Assembly: GCA_027484165.1 (NCBI GenBank)
Contig: JAIXWH010000014.1
Coordinates: forward strand, 1 to 64,000
Reading direction: 5' to 3'
Source: Chitinophagaceae bacterium
GTDB taxonomy: Bacteria > Bacteroidota > Bacteroidia > Chitinophagales > Chitinophagaceae
DNA: 64,000 bases
Under the pieces are notes generated by a model. It was not told where the DNA came from and searched no databases. It saw nothing but the letters and a program-made list of their open reading frames with translations. The position numbers were made by a program, and so were the translations under genes. Position 1 is the first letter of the stretch. Every line of letters starts with the position of its first letter. Below, piece by piece: positions 37,602 to 45,034 of the stretch.

Positions 37602-38701
37602 GCCCTGTAATATTCAATCAATGCAATCTTATTGTAGTTTTGAAGCACGCCTTCATCTACAAATTCCACATCTCCTCCGCTTGAAAGAACTTTTTCTATA
37701 ACATCGTCAACAGCATCTTTAATATAGAATGCATTATTATTGATTTCCTCTCTTTTATAAATCACGTTGGCATCTGCACCATGCTGCGCAGGATAAATAA
37801 AATTCTTCTCAACCACCAATAATCGACCTCTTCTCAAGGATGCAGCTTTCCATACTTCGCTGATGCCTGATACTAATTTTTTATTACCCATCGACTCATC
37901 AATTTGACTGAGCAATCTTTTTTGCTGAACCGATTTCCAATCAGAAATGTACGGATGCATGATTGTGCTGAATTCCGCTTCTGTGCAATCTTCAAAATTA
38001 CCTGGAATATAATCTATCACATGCTTAAGATTATGACTTATTGATTTGAAATGACCAATCGTTTTTGCAGTGCCCATAACAAACAATGGCAATTTATAAG
38101 ATTGAAGCAAGATGCTTAAACCATTATCGGTATGAAGGAGAAACTTATTCAATAATATTTCCTTTCTCTTGTTTTCATCACTGAAATTCGCAATTTTTTC
38201 ATTTACATCATTTTTATATGCTTCAATGTTATCCGGAACATTGGAAGTTATTTTTATAAAATGATTGGTATTTCCTAAAAATATTTTTGCAGACTTCCCG
38301 CTAAGAACTGCGAGTAAGTATTTATGAATTTCTTTTTTACAATAAATCAAATCTCTGATTTCAAAAGATTCATCAATAATGACTTTTTCTTCGATTTGTA
38401 TATCTAGATAATATACCTTTTCAATAATTGGTGAAATGAAAATAGCAATACTTTTCTTATGAGTATAATAATTCAACTCACCTAAAACTTTATTCATTTT
38501 ATTGATAACAGGAATTGCTTTTTCGGGAGGATACGTTTCATTTAATTCTCTCTCGATTTTGTCTGATGCCATTTTAAGTCGATAATCCAATTCTTTCTTC
38601 AATCCCATCTTAGGTTCGAAAGGCATAAGAATGGAAACACATGGAAGATACTTAGGTGCATTGAGAATTTCTGAAAATTGTTCGGTTAGTTGTAATTGCA
38701 T
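37598..38701 (-). CDS. baeRF-type (archaeo-eukaryotic release factor-like) protein
   Basis: 367 residues. N-terminal helical part (PYLPCVSILMPFEPKMG-like segment near 20, then KKELDYRLKMASDKIEREL), a central region with SGKSAKIFLGNTNHFIKI, and a C-terminal eRF1 domain-3-like region (GISEVWKAASLRRGRLLVVEKNF). This resembles the bacterial baeRF families related to eRF1/Dom34 and proposed to act on stalled or hibernating ribosomes. No GGQ peptide-release motif is visible. It carries a variant of the island promoter and ends the minus-strand run that begins at 40893. Confidence 0.65.
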   Translation of the reverse strand: MQLQLTEQFSEILNAPKYLPCVSILMPFEPKMGLKKELDYRLKMASDKIERELNETYPPEKAIPVINKMNKVLGELNYYTHKKSIAIFISPIIEKVYYLDIQIEEKVIIDESFEIRDLIYCKKEIHKYLLAVLSGKSAKIFLGNTNHFIKITSNVPDNIEAYKNDVNEKIANFSDENKRKEILLNKFLLHTDNGLSILLQSYKLPLFVMGTAKTIGHFKSISHNLKHVIDYIPGNFEDCTEAEFSTIMHPYISDWKSVQQKRLLSQIDESMGNKKLVSGISEVWKAASLRRGRLLVVEKNFIYPAQHGADANVIYKREEINNNAFYIKDAVDDVIEKVLSSGGDVEFVDEGVLQNYNKIALIEYYRA

Positions 38702-38721
38702 AAAAGTTGATTTAATTAAAT

Positions 38722-38787
38722 TAAAAATATTTTTTTATGATTGGAATTTATATGATCATAAATGGCAGGACAAATGATTTTCCTTAC
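38722..38787 (-). promoter_or_regulatory. Candidate island promoter for the baeRF gene (two boxes plus -7)
   Basis: Read on the minus strand: distal box GTAAGGAAAATCAT (38774-38787), proximal box CCATTTATGATCAT (38752-38765), 22 bp, then TATTTTTA (38722-38729). Spacing equals that of the better sites, and both right half-sites are perfect ATCAT, but both left halves are poor. Listed as a weaker member. Confidence 0.45.
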
Positions 38788-38797
38788 TATCAATTTC

Positions 38798-39100
38798 TCA
38801 ATTCACGTTTTGTGCAATGCAGCGTATGATTTCGGTTTTTGAAACACCCCCACTCTTTCGCAATAAAAGTTTTCCTCTTTTAAAAATGATTATTGTTGGC
38901 ACAGCGTAAACTTTGTATTTATCTCGATAAAACTTATTACTCTCAATATTCATTTTTAATATTGTTGCAGATGCCCCAACAATACTTTTAATATCCTTTA
39001 GGAGAAGATCGACTTTGTCGCAAGAATCAGTAAAATCGTCGAAAAAATCGACAACAACTGGGATGTTACCATGTATATACTCTTCAAATTTTTGGTTCAT
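38798..39100 (-). CDS. Thioredoxin-fold protein with degenerate active site
   Basis: 100 residues with a thioredoxin fold: a strand-loop VVVDFFDDFTDSCDKV where WCGPC normally lies, then LKMNIESN, and the cis-proline motif AVPTIIIFKRGK followed by SGGVSKTE. Only the second active-site cysteine is kept (TDSC instead of CGPC), so ordinary dithiol reduction is unlikely; a monothiol or scaffold role is possible. No signal peptide. It lies 2 bp after the preceding gene in the island operon. Confidence 0.75.
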   Translation of the reverse strand: MNQKFEEYIHGNIPVVVDFFDDFTDSCDKVDLLLKDIKSIVGASATILKMNIESNKFYRDKYKVYAVPTIIIFKRGKLLLRKSGGVSKTEIIRCIAQNVN

Positions 39101-39102
39101 AA

Positions 39103-39516
39103 TTACATGGATTTTTCTTTTTCAAATTGCAGATCATTTCCGTGCATAAAATTGTACGTTGCATTACGACCAATTTCATTCTGTTCTTCCAGCGTCAATT
39201 CATCTGTTCCTACTGTTTGCACCCATTCATCACCATGCAATCTGAATATCTGAGCATTTAAGCCGAATCTGTTTTTTAAATACCTTTCAATAACTCCAGT
39301 TTTTTGCCAAAAATGAATTTCCATATAACCAGTATGATTTTTTTTCTTGCTTATTTCTGAAACAGTCAAATTGAGATCAAGTTGATTTGCAATTGAAGAT
39401 TCCTCCTGCCATAAATGAGGCTTTTTATAAAATTCAATTTTAAGAAACGGATAGATATTGTTAAACAAATTACTGATTTCGTTTAAGGATTGAGAGTCGT
39501 AGATTTCTATAATCAT
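39103..39516 (-). CDS. Hypothetical protein of the stress island
   Basis: 137 residues, not recognised. It begins MIIEIYDSQSLNEIS and has no signal peptide or membrane helix. Aromatic and charged residues alternate (EIHFWQKTGVIERYLKNRFGLNAQIFRLHGDEWVQT), suggesting a compact alpha/beta fold. It may have stress-cluster relatives in other Bacteroidota, which I cannot confirm. It sits directly between a 55-residue ORF and the thioredoxin-like gene. Confidence 0.7.
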   Translation of the reverse strand: MIIEIYDSQSLNEISNLFNNIYPFLKIEFYKKPHLWQEESSIANQLDLNLTVSEISKKKNHTGYMEIHFWQKTGVIERYLKNRFGLNAQIFRLHGDEWVQTVGTDELTLEEQNEIGRNATYNFMHGNDLQFEKEKSM

Positions 39517-39520
39517 TGCT

Positions 39521-39688
39521 TTAAATTTTATTGGTTAATAATAAATCGTAGAGTTCCATTAACAAATTTTGAAACAGATTTTGTAGTTGATGATGAATTG
39601 CAATCAATGTAAAAACAGTAAGCAACCATGAAACATTGGTTAATGATATATTTGGAAATGCATGTCTTGAAAATTCAATTATTTGCAT
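39521..39688 (-). CDS. Possible 55-residue membrane-associated small protein
   Basis: An ATG-started frame of 55 codons with a hydrophobic stretch TNVSWLLTVFTLIAI near its middle and an amphipathic C-terminal half (QLQNLFQNLLMELYDLLL). It fills the 217-bp gap between its neighbours, starts 45 bp after the upstream gene and ends 4 bp before the next start. Both its start and the next one follow an AACCAA(A/T)AAA-like stretch. No family is recognised; conservation would decide whether it is real. Confidence 0.4.
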   Translation of the reverse strand: MQIIEFSRHAFPNISLTNVSWLLTVFTLIAIHHQLQNLFQNLLMELYDLLLTNKI

Positions 39689-39733
39689 TATTTTATTTTT
39701 TGGTTAGTGATAAGCCCCAATATTTTATAGCTG

Positions 39734-40120
39734 CTACATTAAATATTTACCTTTCAATTGTAATGAAATAAAGATTACAGACAATCCAACAAGCACATAT
39801 ACTAAATCCAACCAAAAAGCTTGTTGTATAATTGAGTACTGAATCACCATCCAAACCAAAATCATCGCACCACCAGCAATTGATAAATTATATTTTAGTT
39901 TATGGTTTATTAAATTGTAAAAAAGCGCAAGCAAATTAATTACTCCAACAAAAATCATCAACAATAAACCAGGCAATACAAAATCTTTGAAAACTGAGCC
40001 TTTTAAAATGTCGGTAGTTAAACTTAACAAGCTTCCATCAGGAACACTCATCAAAAGCAATGCAGCAACAACAGTACTAAGTGCTAAAAAAGCTACTAAA
40101 ATGAATAAGATTGTTTTCAT
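39734..40120 (-). CDS. Small integral membrane protein of the stress island
   Basis: 128 residues with four predicted membrane helices (about 3-23, 46-68, 76-96 and 103-121) and very few charges. No catalytic motif and no recognised family. It follows the PEBP gene by 26 bp, so it is probably in the 40893-38798 operon. Confidence 0.7.
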   Translation of the reverse strand: MKTILFILVAFLALSTVVAALLLMSVPDGSLLSLTTDILKGSVFKDFVLPGLLLMIFVGVINLLALFYNLINHKLKYNLSIAGGAMILVWMVIQYSIIQQAFWLDLVYVLVGLSVIFISLQLKGKYLM

Positions 40121-40146
40121 ATCATAAATTATTAAGTGAAAAGAAA

Positions 40147-40674
40147 TTAATGCTCAATTTTAATTTTGGAGGTAAACGCTTTGGATACCTCTTCATTTAG
40201 ATGCTTGATGGGTTTGCCGTAAGTGCAAACAAGCTCTCCATAAGCAAGAACATGGCCAACAATTGCTTTATTCAAATCATCAACTTTATAGGATTCATTT
40301 AAATATAATTTGACATCCAAAGCATACACTTTAAAAATGTAGTGATGAATACCTTTTTGCGGACAAGGGCCACAATAATATTTTGCTTGAAAATCATTTA
40401 ATCCTGATGTCCCCCTTTTAGAATTTTCGGCAATATGATGTGTTGCTGGAATATCCCAGACTAACCAATGAATCCAAGGCTTTATAGGCGCATCAGGATC
40501 TTCCATAACAATAGCCATACTTAAAGTTTCATCTGGCAAATTTTTAATCCACAAATCTGGATTAACATTCTTTCCATCACAAGTATATTTAGAAGGCAAT
40601 GAAGAATTATCAAAGAAGGATTCGCTTTCTATTTTTAATGTTTTAATAGACTTTTCAAAATCAAGATGTATCAT
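40147..40674 (-). CDS. YbhB/YbcL family PEBP-like protein
   Basis: 175 residues of the phosphatidylethanolamine-binding / Raf-kinase-inhibitor-like family. Hallmarks: KYTCDGKNVNPDLWI, AIVMEDPDAPIKPWIHWLVWDIP, and the ligand-pocket segment KYYCGPCPQKGIHHYIFKVYALD. There is no signal peptide, so it is cytoplasmic like YbhB. The ligand is unknown. It lies 24 bp after the small acidic gene in the island operon. Confidence 0.9.
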   Translation of the reverse strand: MIHLDFEKSIKTLKIESESFFDNSSLPSKYTCDGKNVNPDLWIKNLPDETLSMAIVMEDPDAPIKPWIHWLVWDIPATHHIAENSKRGTSGLNDFQAKYYCGPCPQKGIHHYIFKVYALDVKLYLNESYKVDDLNKAIVGHVLAYGELVCTYGKPIKHLNEEVSKAFTSKIKIEH

Positions 40675-40698
40675 AAACTATTAATTTGATTTTAATTA

Positions 40699-40893
40699 TT
40701 ATTGACCTGCAAATTCATCATCCTCATCTGTAGCTTCATTATATTGATCTAGAAAACCTAAATCGTCATACACATCATCCATTTCAGCTTTGGGGTTTAA
40801 AAGCAATTCATCTTCAACTTTATCAGTATTGAATTCCATGTTTGTATCTGAATTACTGTAACTCAAGTCGATATTTATTTTTTTCTTTTTCAT
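40699..40893 (-). CDS. Small acidic hypothetical protein
   Basis: 64 residues from the ATG at 40893. A lysine-rich start (KKKKINIDLSYSN) is followed by a strongly acidic remainder ending in DEDDEFAGQ; no hydrophobic segment. A longer reading from 40917 would cover the proposed -7 element (40906-40913), so the shorter start is preferred. First gene of the minus-strand island operon. Confidence 0.65.
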   Translation of the reverse strand: MKKKKINIDLSYSNSDTNMEFNTDKVEDELLLNPKAEMDDVYDDLGFLDQYNEATDEDDEFAGQ

Positions 40894-40905
40894 AGACGAC
40901 AAATA

Positions 40906-41001
40906 CGAAATAAACAAATGAGAATACTAAATAAAATGAGTGAAATTATTTTTTGGAATGATTTTTATCATTTCAAAGGCATGTCTAAGATTTTACTTTT
41001 G
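40906..41001. promoter_or_regulatory. Divergent island promoter pair (acidic-PEBP operon / DUF892 gene)
   Basis: Two boxes: ATGAGTGAAATTAT (40936-40949) and the perfect palindrome ATGATTTTTATCAT (40958-40971), centres 22 bp apart. Plus strand: 22 bp after the second box lies TACTTTTG (40994-41001) for the DUF892 gene. Minus strand: 22 bp after the first box lies TTATTTCG (40906-40913) for the acidic-protein operon. The plus-strand part is strong; the minus-strand part is weaker. Confidence 0.65.
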
Positions 41002-41016
41002 ATAAAATTTAATTTT

Positions 41017-41547
41017 ATGTCTGAAATACACCCCGTTGAGAATCTTAATCATTTGTTAGATCACGATTCCAGAAAATTTACCATAGCAGAAATTCAATTG
41101 CAAAATGTATTACCCAGCTGGATACAGAAGGCAAATTCATTGAAATTAAAGTCAATATTGCAGAAGTATTTTGAACTGGTAAAAATGCATGTATCCAAAT
41201 TAGAAACCTTTTTCGAGGAGGAAAGCTATAGTTATTTAAACTCTAATAACAGAATTATGCACATACTTATTGAGGAGGCCGAAGAAAAAATAAACAATTG
41301 CACAAATCCATTCCTTAAAGATGCTTGTTTGTTATCAACAATTCAAAACATCAACCATTATAAAATCAGCACTTATGGAACAGCAGCAGCTTTTGCAAAT
41401 ACGTTAGGTAAATCTAAAACTGCAGTATTGTTTCATGAATGCGAGGTTAATGAAAAACAAATAGATGACAGACTGTCTCAATTGGCAGAATTTGAAATCA
41501 ACAAAAAAGCAAGAAATGCAGTTGAAATTCCGAGATACATTAAATAA
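41017..41547 (+). CDS. DUF892 (YciE/YciF-like) ferritin-fold protein
   Basis: 176 residues from the ATG at 41017, which lies 15 bp after the -7 element; the open frame extends to 40918 but that part overlaps the promoter. Predicted four-helix bundle with FTIAEIQLQNVLPSWIQKA, HVSKLETFFEEESY and CEVNEKQIDDRLSQLAE. This matches the DUF892/YciE family, whose members have a ferritin-like fold and occur in stress or biofilm operons. Metal binding is plausible from the Glu residues but not proven. Confidence 0.8.
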   Translation: MSEIHPVENLNHLLDHDSRKFTIAEIQLQNVLPSWIQKANSLKLKSILQKYFELVKMHVSKLETFFEEESYSYLNSNNRIMHILIEEAEEKINNCTNPFLKDACLLSTIQNINHYKISTYGTAAAFANTLGKSKTAVLFHECEVNEKQIDDRLSQLAEFEINKKARNAVEIPRYIK

Positions 41548-41613
41548 TTGATTGGTATCAATAAATGTGTTGACCAAACTCATTTTATATAATTAGATTT
41601 TTTTATTTTTTTG
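41548..41613 (+). promoter_or_regulatory. Island promoter of the BON-domain gene
   Basis: Distal box TTGATTGGTATCAA (41548-41561) equals the E. coli FNR consensus TTGAT-N4-ATCAA. Proximal box TTGACCAAACTCAT (41570-41583) has its centre 22 bp downstream. After a further 22 bp lies TTTTTTTG (41606-41613), a near match to TAnnTTTG. The distal box begins immediately after the DUF892 stop codon. Confidence 0.65.
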
Positions 41614-41655
41614 ATACATACAAAATTCATTTATAACTATTAAAACAAATTAACT

Positions 41656-42330
41656 ATGAAAAGTGACATTGAAATTCAAAAAGACGTAATAGAGCAATTA
41701 AAATGGGAGCCCTTTTTAAATGCTGCTCAAATTGGCGTTTCAGTAAAAAATGCAATAGTTACACTATCCGGCCAGGTAGATACCTATTCTAAAAAAATGC
41801 TTGCAGAAAAAGCTGCTAAAAAAGTTGCAGGAGTAAAAGCTATTGCTGAAGATATTCAGGTTGGCATCTCTCCTTCTTACAAAAGAAGCGATGCAGAAAT
41901 TGCAGAAGCAGTTGTGAATGCTTTAAAATGGCATACTATGATTCCTGAAGATAAAATCAAGGTTAGTGTTGAAGAAGGAAATGTAAAAATGGAAGGTGAT
42001 GTTGAATGGGAATATCAGAGAAGTCAAGCAAAAACTACGGTTGAGAATTTAATGGGAGTAAGATTTGTAACTAATCTTATTGCTGTTAAACCCAAAATTA
42101 CACCCTATGAATTACAACAAAAAATAACAGCAAGTTTTCAACGTAGCGCAAACATTGATGCTGGAAAGGTATCTGTTGATGTTACAGGCTCAAGAGTAAC
42201 TTTAAGAGGCAAGGTTAGATCTTTCGCTGAAAAAGAAGATGCAGAAAATGCAGTTTGGGCTGCTCCCGGAATAGTTTCTGTTGAAAACAAGTTATTAATT
42301 GAAGAGCCAGAATATGCTTTTGAAGACTAA
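41656..42330 (+). CDS. Triple BON-domain protein
   Basis: 224 residues made of three BON domains (about 5-70, 77-145 and 150-217), each with the GV/NVxLxGxV pattern ([40 protein letters not shown]). BON domains bind membranes or envelope components and recur in osmotic and stress proteins such as OsmY. OsmY is periplasmic, but no signal peptide is visible here, so this one may be cytoplasmic. Preceded by one of the best island promoters. Confidence 0.9.
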   Translation: MKSDIEIQKDVIEQLKWEPFLNAAQIGVSVKNAIVTLSGQVDTYSKKMLAEKAAKKVAGVKAIAEDIQVGISPSYKRSDAEIAEAVVNALKWHTMIPEDKIKVSVEEGNVKMEGDVEWEYQRSQAKTTVENLMGVRFVTNLIAVKPKITPYELQQKITASFQRSANIDAGKVSVDVTGSRVTLRGKVRSFAEKEDAENAVWAAPGIVSVENKLLIEEPEYAFED

Positions 42331-42364
42331 GATTAAAACTGAATTGCTGATTGTTGTTTTTTTG

Positions 42365-42389
42365 TCCCGCTGAAAAGCGGGATTTTTTT
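42365..42389. terminator. Bidirectional intrinsic terminator
   Basis: TCCCGCT and AGCGGGA form a 7-bp stem with a GAAA tetraloop and T/A tracts on both sides. It ends the BON gene and the convergent coiled-coil gene. Confidence 0.9.
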
Positions 42390-42390
42390 A

Positions 42391-42780
42391 TTACTTTTTC
42401 AACATATCAATCAAAAAGGAATTACAGAAATACTTGATGTCAATATATTCTTTTTCTGTTTGGGTATAATTAAGTGAAGCCATCTTCATTTTTAATTCTA
42501 TTTCTTCAGTGATTTTTTCATTAGTTAATGGCTGATCGTTTTCCGTTAACTCGTTTCTTTGTTTGAGTAAATCCTCTTTCAATTTATTGAACTTTCCAGT
42601 CATTTTATCCAACATCAATTGATGTACTTCAACTTTTGCTGCAATATCTACTATCGTATTTCTTTTAACAATGTCTTCAAGTCTTTGCTCAATCACTATT
42701 ATTTCATCAAGATAAGAAGATGCTGATTTTATCCAATCTGATAATTCATTGATGTAATATTCTGCAATTTTCTTTGCCAT
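42391..42780 (-). CDS. Coiled-coil hypothetical protein of the stress island
   Basis: 129 residues, almost entirely helical and charged (EIIVIEQRLEDIVKRN, KLKEDLLKQRNELTEN), with no signal peptide or membrane helix and no recognised family. Divergent from Hsp20 across an intergenic region that has the island box geometry, so probably co-regulated with it. Confidence 0.7.
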   Translation of the reverse strand: MAKKIAEYYINELSDWIKSASSYLDEIIVIEQRLEDIVKRNTIVDIAAKVEVHQLMLDKMTGKFNKLKEDLLKQRNELTENDQPLTNEKITEEIELKMKMASLNYTQTEKEYIDIKYFCNSFLIDMLKK

Positions 42781-42798
42781 GTCTTTTAAATTTAAAAA

Positions 42799-42894
42799 TC
42801 AAGTTATTATCTATTTTAAGGATAAGAGATGAGTTGAATTAGCTTGTGCCCTATTTAAAATCAGTAAAACAAGGAGCTTCAACATGTAATTTGA
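42799..42894. promoter_or_regulatory. Candidate divergent island promoter (coiled-coil gene / Hsp20 operon)
   Basis: Boxes ATGAGTTGAATTAG (42829-42842) and CTATTTAAAATCAG (42851-42864) have centres 22 bp apart. On the minus strand 22 bp leads to TAACTTGA (42799-42806); on the plus strand 22 bp leads to TAATTTGA (42887-42894). Every spacing matches the strong sites, but boxes and -7 elements each carry mismatches. Confidence 0.4.
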
Positions 42895-42915
42895 CAGAGA
42901 TAAAATTTAAAATAA

Positions 42916-43362
42916 ATGAAAAATACAACTCAAAATAAATACGAATGCAAAATTTATCCAGGAGAGTTTATTCCTACTCTTGATTTTAAAAATTTAAAGC
43001 ATCGAATAAAATCTTCAAAATCAATTAGGTTAAAAAGACCTGATGCCAATCTTATTGTAACTGATAACACCATTATTGTAGAAATATCAATACCCGGGGT
43101 TAACAAAGAAGATTTTCATATTGAAGTGAACGAAAATATTTTGTCTGTATTTGTTTTTAAAACCGAGCAAAGAGAGCCAGAGAACAAACAATTCAAATTA
43201 CATGAATTTGAATGTATAAGATATGAAAGGCACTTACCTCTTCCAAAGAACGCAGATCCAAGCTTTGTAAGTGCCAATTATAATCAAGGAATTCTCAAAT
43301 TATTGATTTCAAAATCAAACATAAATTCAAATAATAAATGTAACAAAATAGCTGTTTATTAA
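42916..43362 (+). CDS. Hsp20 family small heat-shock protein
   Basis: 148 residues with an alpha-crystallin domain (about 48-140): IVEISIPGVNKEDFHIEVNENILSVFV, YERHLPLPKNADPSFVSANYNQGILKLLI. ATP-independent holdase that binds unfolding proteins. The usual C-terminal I-x-I motif is not obvious; the protein ends KCNKIAVY. First gene of a three-gene run with the GT35 protein (10 bp gap) and the PLD enzyme. Confidence 0.92.
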   Translation: MKNTTQNKYECKIYPGEFIPTLDFKNLKHRIKSSKSIRLKRPDANLIVTDNTIIVEISIPGVNKEDFHIEVNENILSVFVFKTEQREPENKQFKLHEFECIRYERHLPLPKNADPSFVSANYNQGILKLLISKSNINSNNKCNKIAVY

Positions 43363-43372
43363 ATTAATCAAT

Positions 43373-45034
43373 ATGGGTTTCCAATTTGATCATGGTTATG
43401 AAATAGACAAATCATACAGTAGTCGTGTTGCATATGTTTGTATGGAATTTGGGATTGATCAATCCTTGAAAACATACGCTGGAGGATTAGGTTTTTTAGC
43501 TGGCTCCTTTATGAGAAGTGCATATGAATTAAAACAAAACGTTATTGGCATTGGCATTCTTTGGAAATATGGCTATTACAATCAAGGACGAAAGCAGGAT
43601 TTGACCATGAGTGTGTTATTTGAAGAAAAGAATTATGGATTCTTAATCCCCACTGGAATAAAGTTTTCGTTAAAGATTACAAAGCATGATGTTTGGGTTA
43701 GCGCTTTTTATTTGCCACCGGAAGTTTTTAAAACTGCTCCATTATTTTTATTATCAACGGATTTACCTGAAAATGATTATTTAGCAAAGACAATAACACA
43801 TAAATTATACGATGCAAATCCTGAAACATCAATTGCTGCATCTATCATTTTAGGAGAAGGGAGTGCAAAATTATTGGAAGAATTGAAATGGCAGCCTGAT
43901 TTATTTCATCTCAATGAGTCTCATGCTCTGCCACTTGCCTTTTATTTATATCAGAAATACAAAAATATAAATGAAGTAAAAAGTAAAATAGTTTACACAA
44001 ATCATACACCAGAAGAGGCTGGAAATCTAAAAACAAATATTGCCTTACTCGAAAAAATGAGTTATTTCTGTGATGTTCCCATATCAGAAATCATTGCAAT
44101 TGCAAAAATTGAGCAGGATAAATTAGACCACACAGAAACTTGTTTAAACTTATCAAGAAAATCAAACGCTGTTTCCTTATTGCATAAAAATACACTTATA
44201 AAGAATTGCAAAAACAAGGATAATCTTTGCAATATCATTTCTATAACAAATGCTCAGAATTATAATTATTGGCATGACGAAGAGTTGTTTAAAAATATAA
44301 AAGATAAGCCTATTGAAAATATTTCAATAAGAAAAGAGTCATTAAAAAGTGTACTGTTTGAAATCGTAGCAGATCAATGCGGAGAGATTTATGATCCAAA
44401 AGTTTGTACAATCGTATTTGCAAAAAGATTTGCAGGATACAAAAGAGCCGATATATTTTTTCATAATATGGAGCGATTTGAAAAACTCGTTACAAACAAA
44501 GAAAAGCCAGTACAAATAATTTGGGCTGGGAAACCTTATCCTATGGATTACAATGGAATTGGCGTTTATGATAAAATTGTTGACATCTGTAAAAAGTACG
44601 GCAATTGTTCTATTCTAACAGGATATGAAATGAAATTATCAAAAGTATTGAAAGGTGGTGCAGATGTATGGCTTAATATGCCCAGACTTTTTCATGAAGC
44701 TTCGGGAACAAGCGGCATGGCTGCAGCAATGAACGGGGCTGTAAATGTGGGCATTCCGGATGGATGGTTCCCTGAATTTGCAAAAGACAAAAAAAATGCA
44801 TTTGTAATTCCTTCAAGCGACACTAATCTGCCTGAGCATATTCAGGATGATTTAGATTGCGAATCCTTGTATGACGTAATTGAAAAAGAAATACTGCCTA
44901 TTTATTATGACTATCCTAACAGATGGTTTGAAATTATAAGAAGTGCAGCACTTGATATCATACCCTATTTTGACAGCAACAGAATGAATAAAGAGTATTA
45001 TGACAAACTTTATAATTCTAATTCAAATGAATAA
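43373..45034 (+). CDS. GT35 alpha-glucan phosphorylase-like protein lacking the PLP lysine
   Basis: 553 residues of the short alpha-glucan phosphorylase group: N-terminal AYVCMEFGIDQSLKTYAGGLGFLAGSF, middle HLNESHALPLAFYLY and TNHTPEEAGN, C-terminal FAKRFAGYKRADIFF, IIWAGKPYP and EASGTSGMAAAMNGAVNVG. In active relatives the segment after GTSGM has the lysine that binds pyridoxal phosphate; here that position is Ala (residue 450). Phosphorolysis by the normal mechanism is therefore doubtful, although the rest of the fold looks intact. It may be a divergent glucosyltransferase or a glycogen-binding protein. Its stop overlaps the next start (ATGAATAA). Confidence 0.8.
   Translation: MGFQFDHGYEIDKSYSSRVAYVCMEFGIDQSLKTYAGGLGFLAGSFMRSAYELKQNVIGIGILWKYGYYNQGRKQDLTMSVLFEEKNYGFLIPTGIKFSLKITKHDVWVSAFYLPPEVFKTAPLFLLSTDLPENDYLAKTITHKLYDANPETSIAASIILGEGSAKLLEELKWQPDLFHLNESHALPLAFYLYQKYKNINEVKSKIVYTNHTPEEAGNLKTNIALLEKMSYFCDVPISEIIAIAKIEQDKLDHTETCLNLSRKSNAVSLLHKNTLIKNCKNKDNLCNIISITNAQNYNYWHDEELFKNIKDKPIENISIRKESLKSVLFEIVADQCGEIYDPKVCTIVFAKRFAGYKRADIFFHNMERFEKLVTNKEKPVQIIWAGKPYPMDYNGIGVYDKIVDICKKYGNCSILTGYEMKLSKVLKGGADVWLNMPRLFHEASGTSGMAAAMNGAVNVGIPDGWFPEFAKDKKNAFVIPSSDTNLPEHIQDDLDCESLYDVIEKEILPIYYDYPNRWFEIIRSAALDIIPYFDSNRMNKEYYDKLYNSNSNE

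Noticed and set aside
40918-41016. Longer N-terminus of the DUF892 protein
   Set aside because: The extra 33 residues would be encoded over the promoter boxes and -7 element and do not resemble the family; ATG 41017 is preferred.
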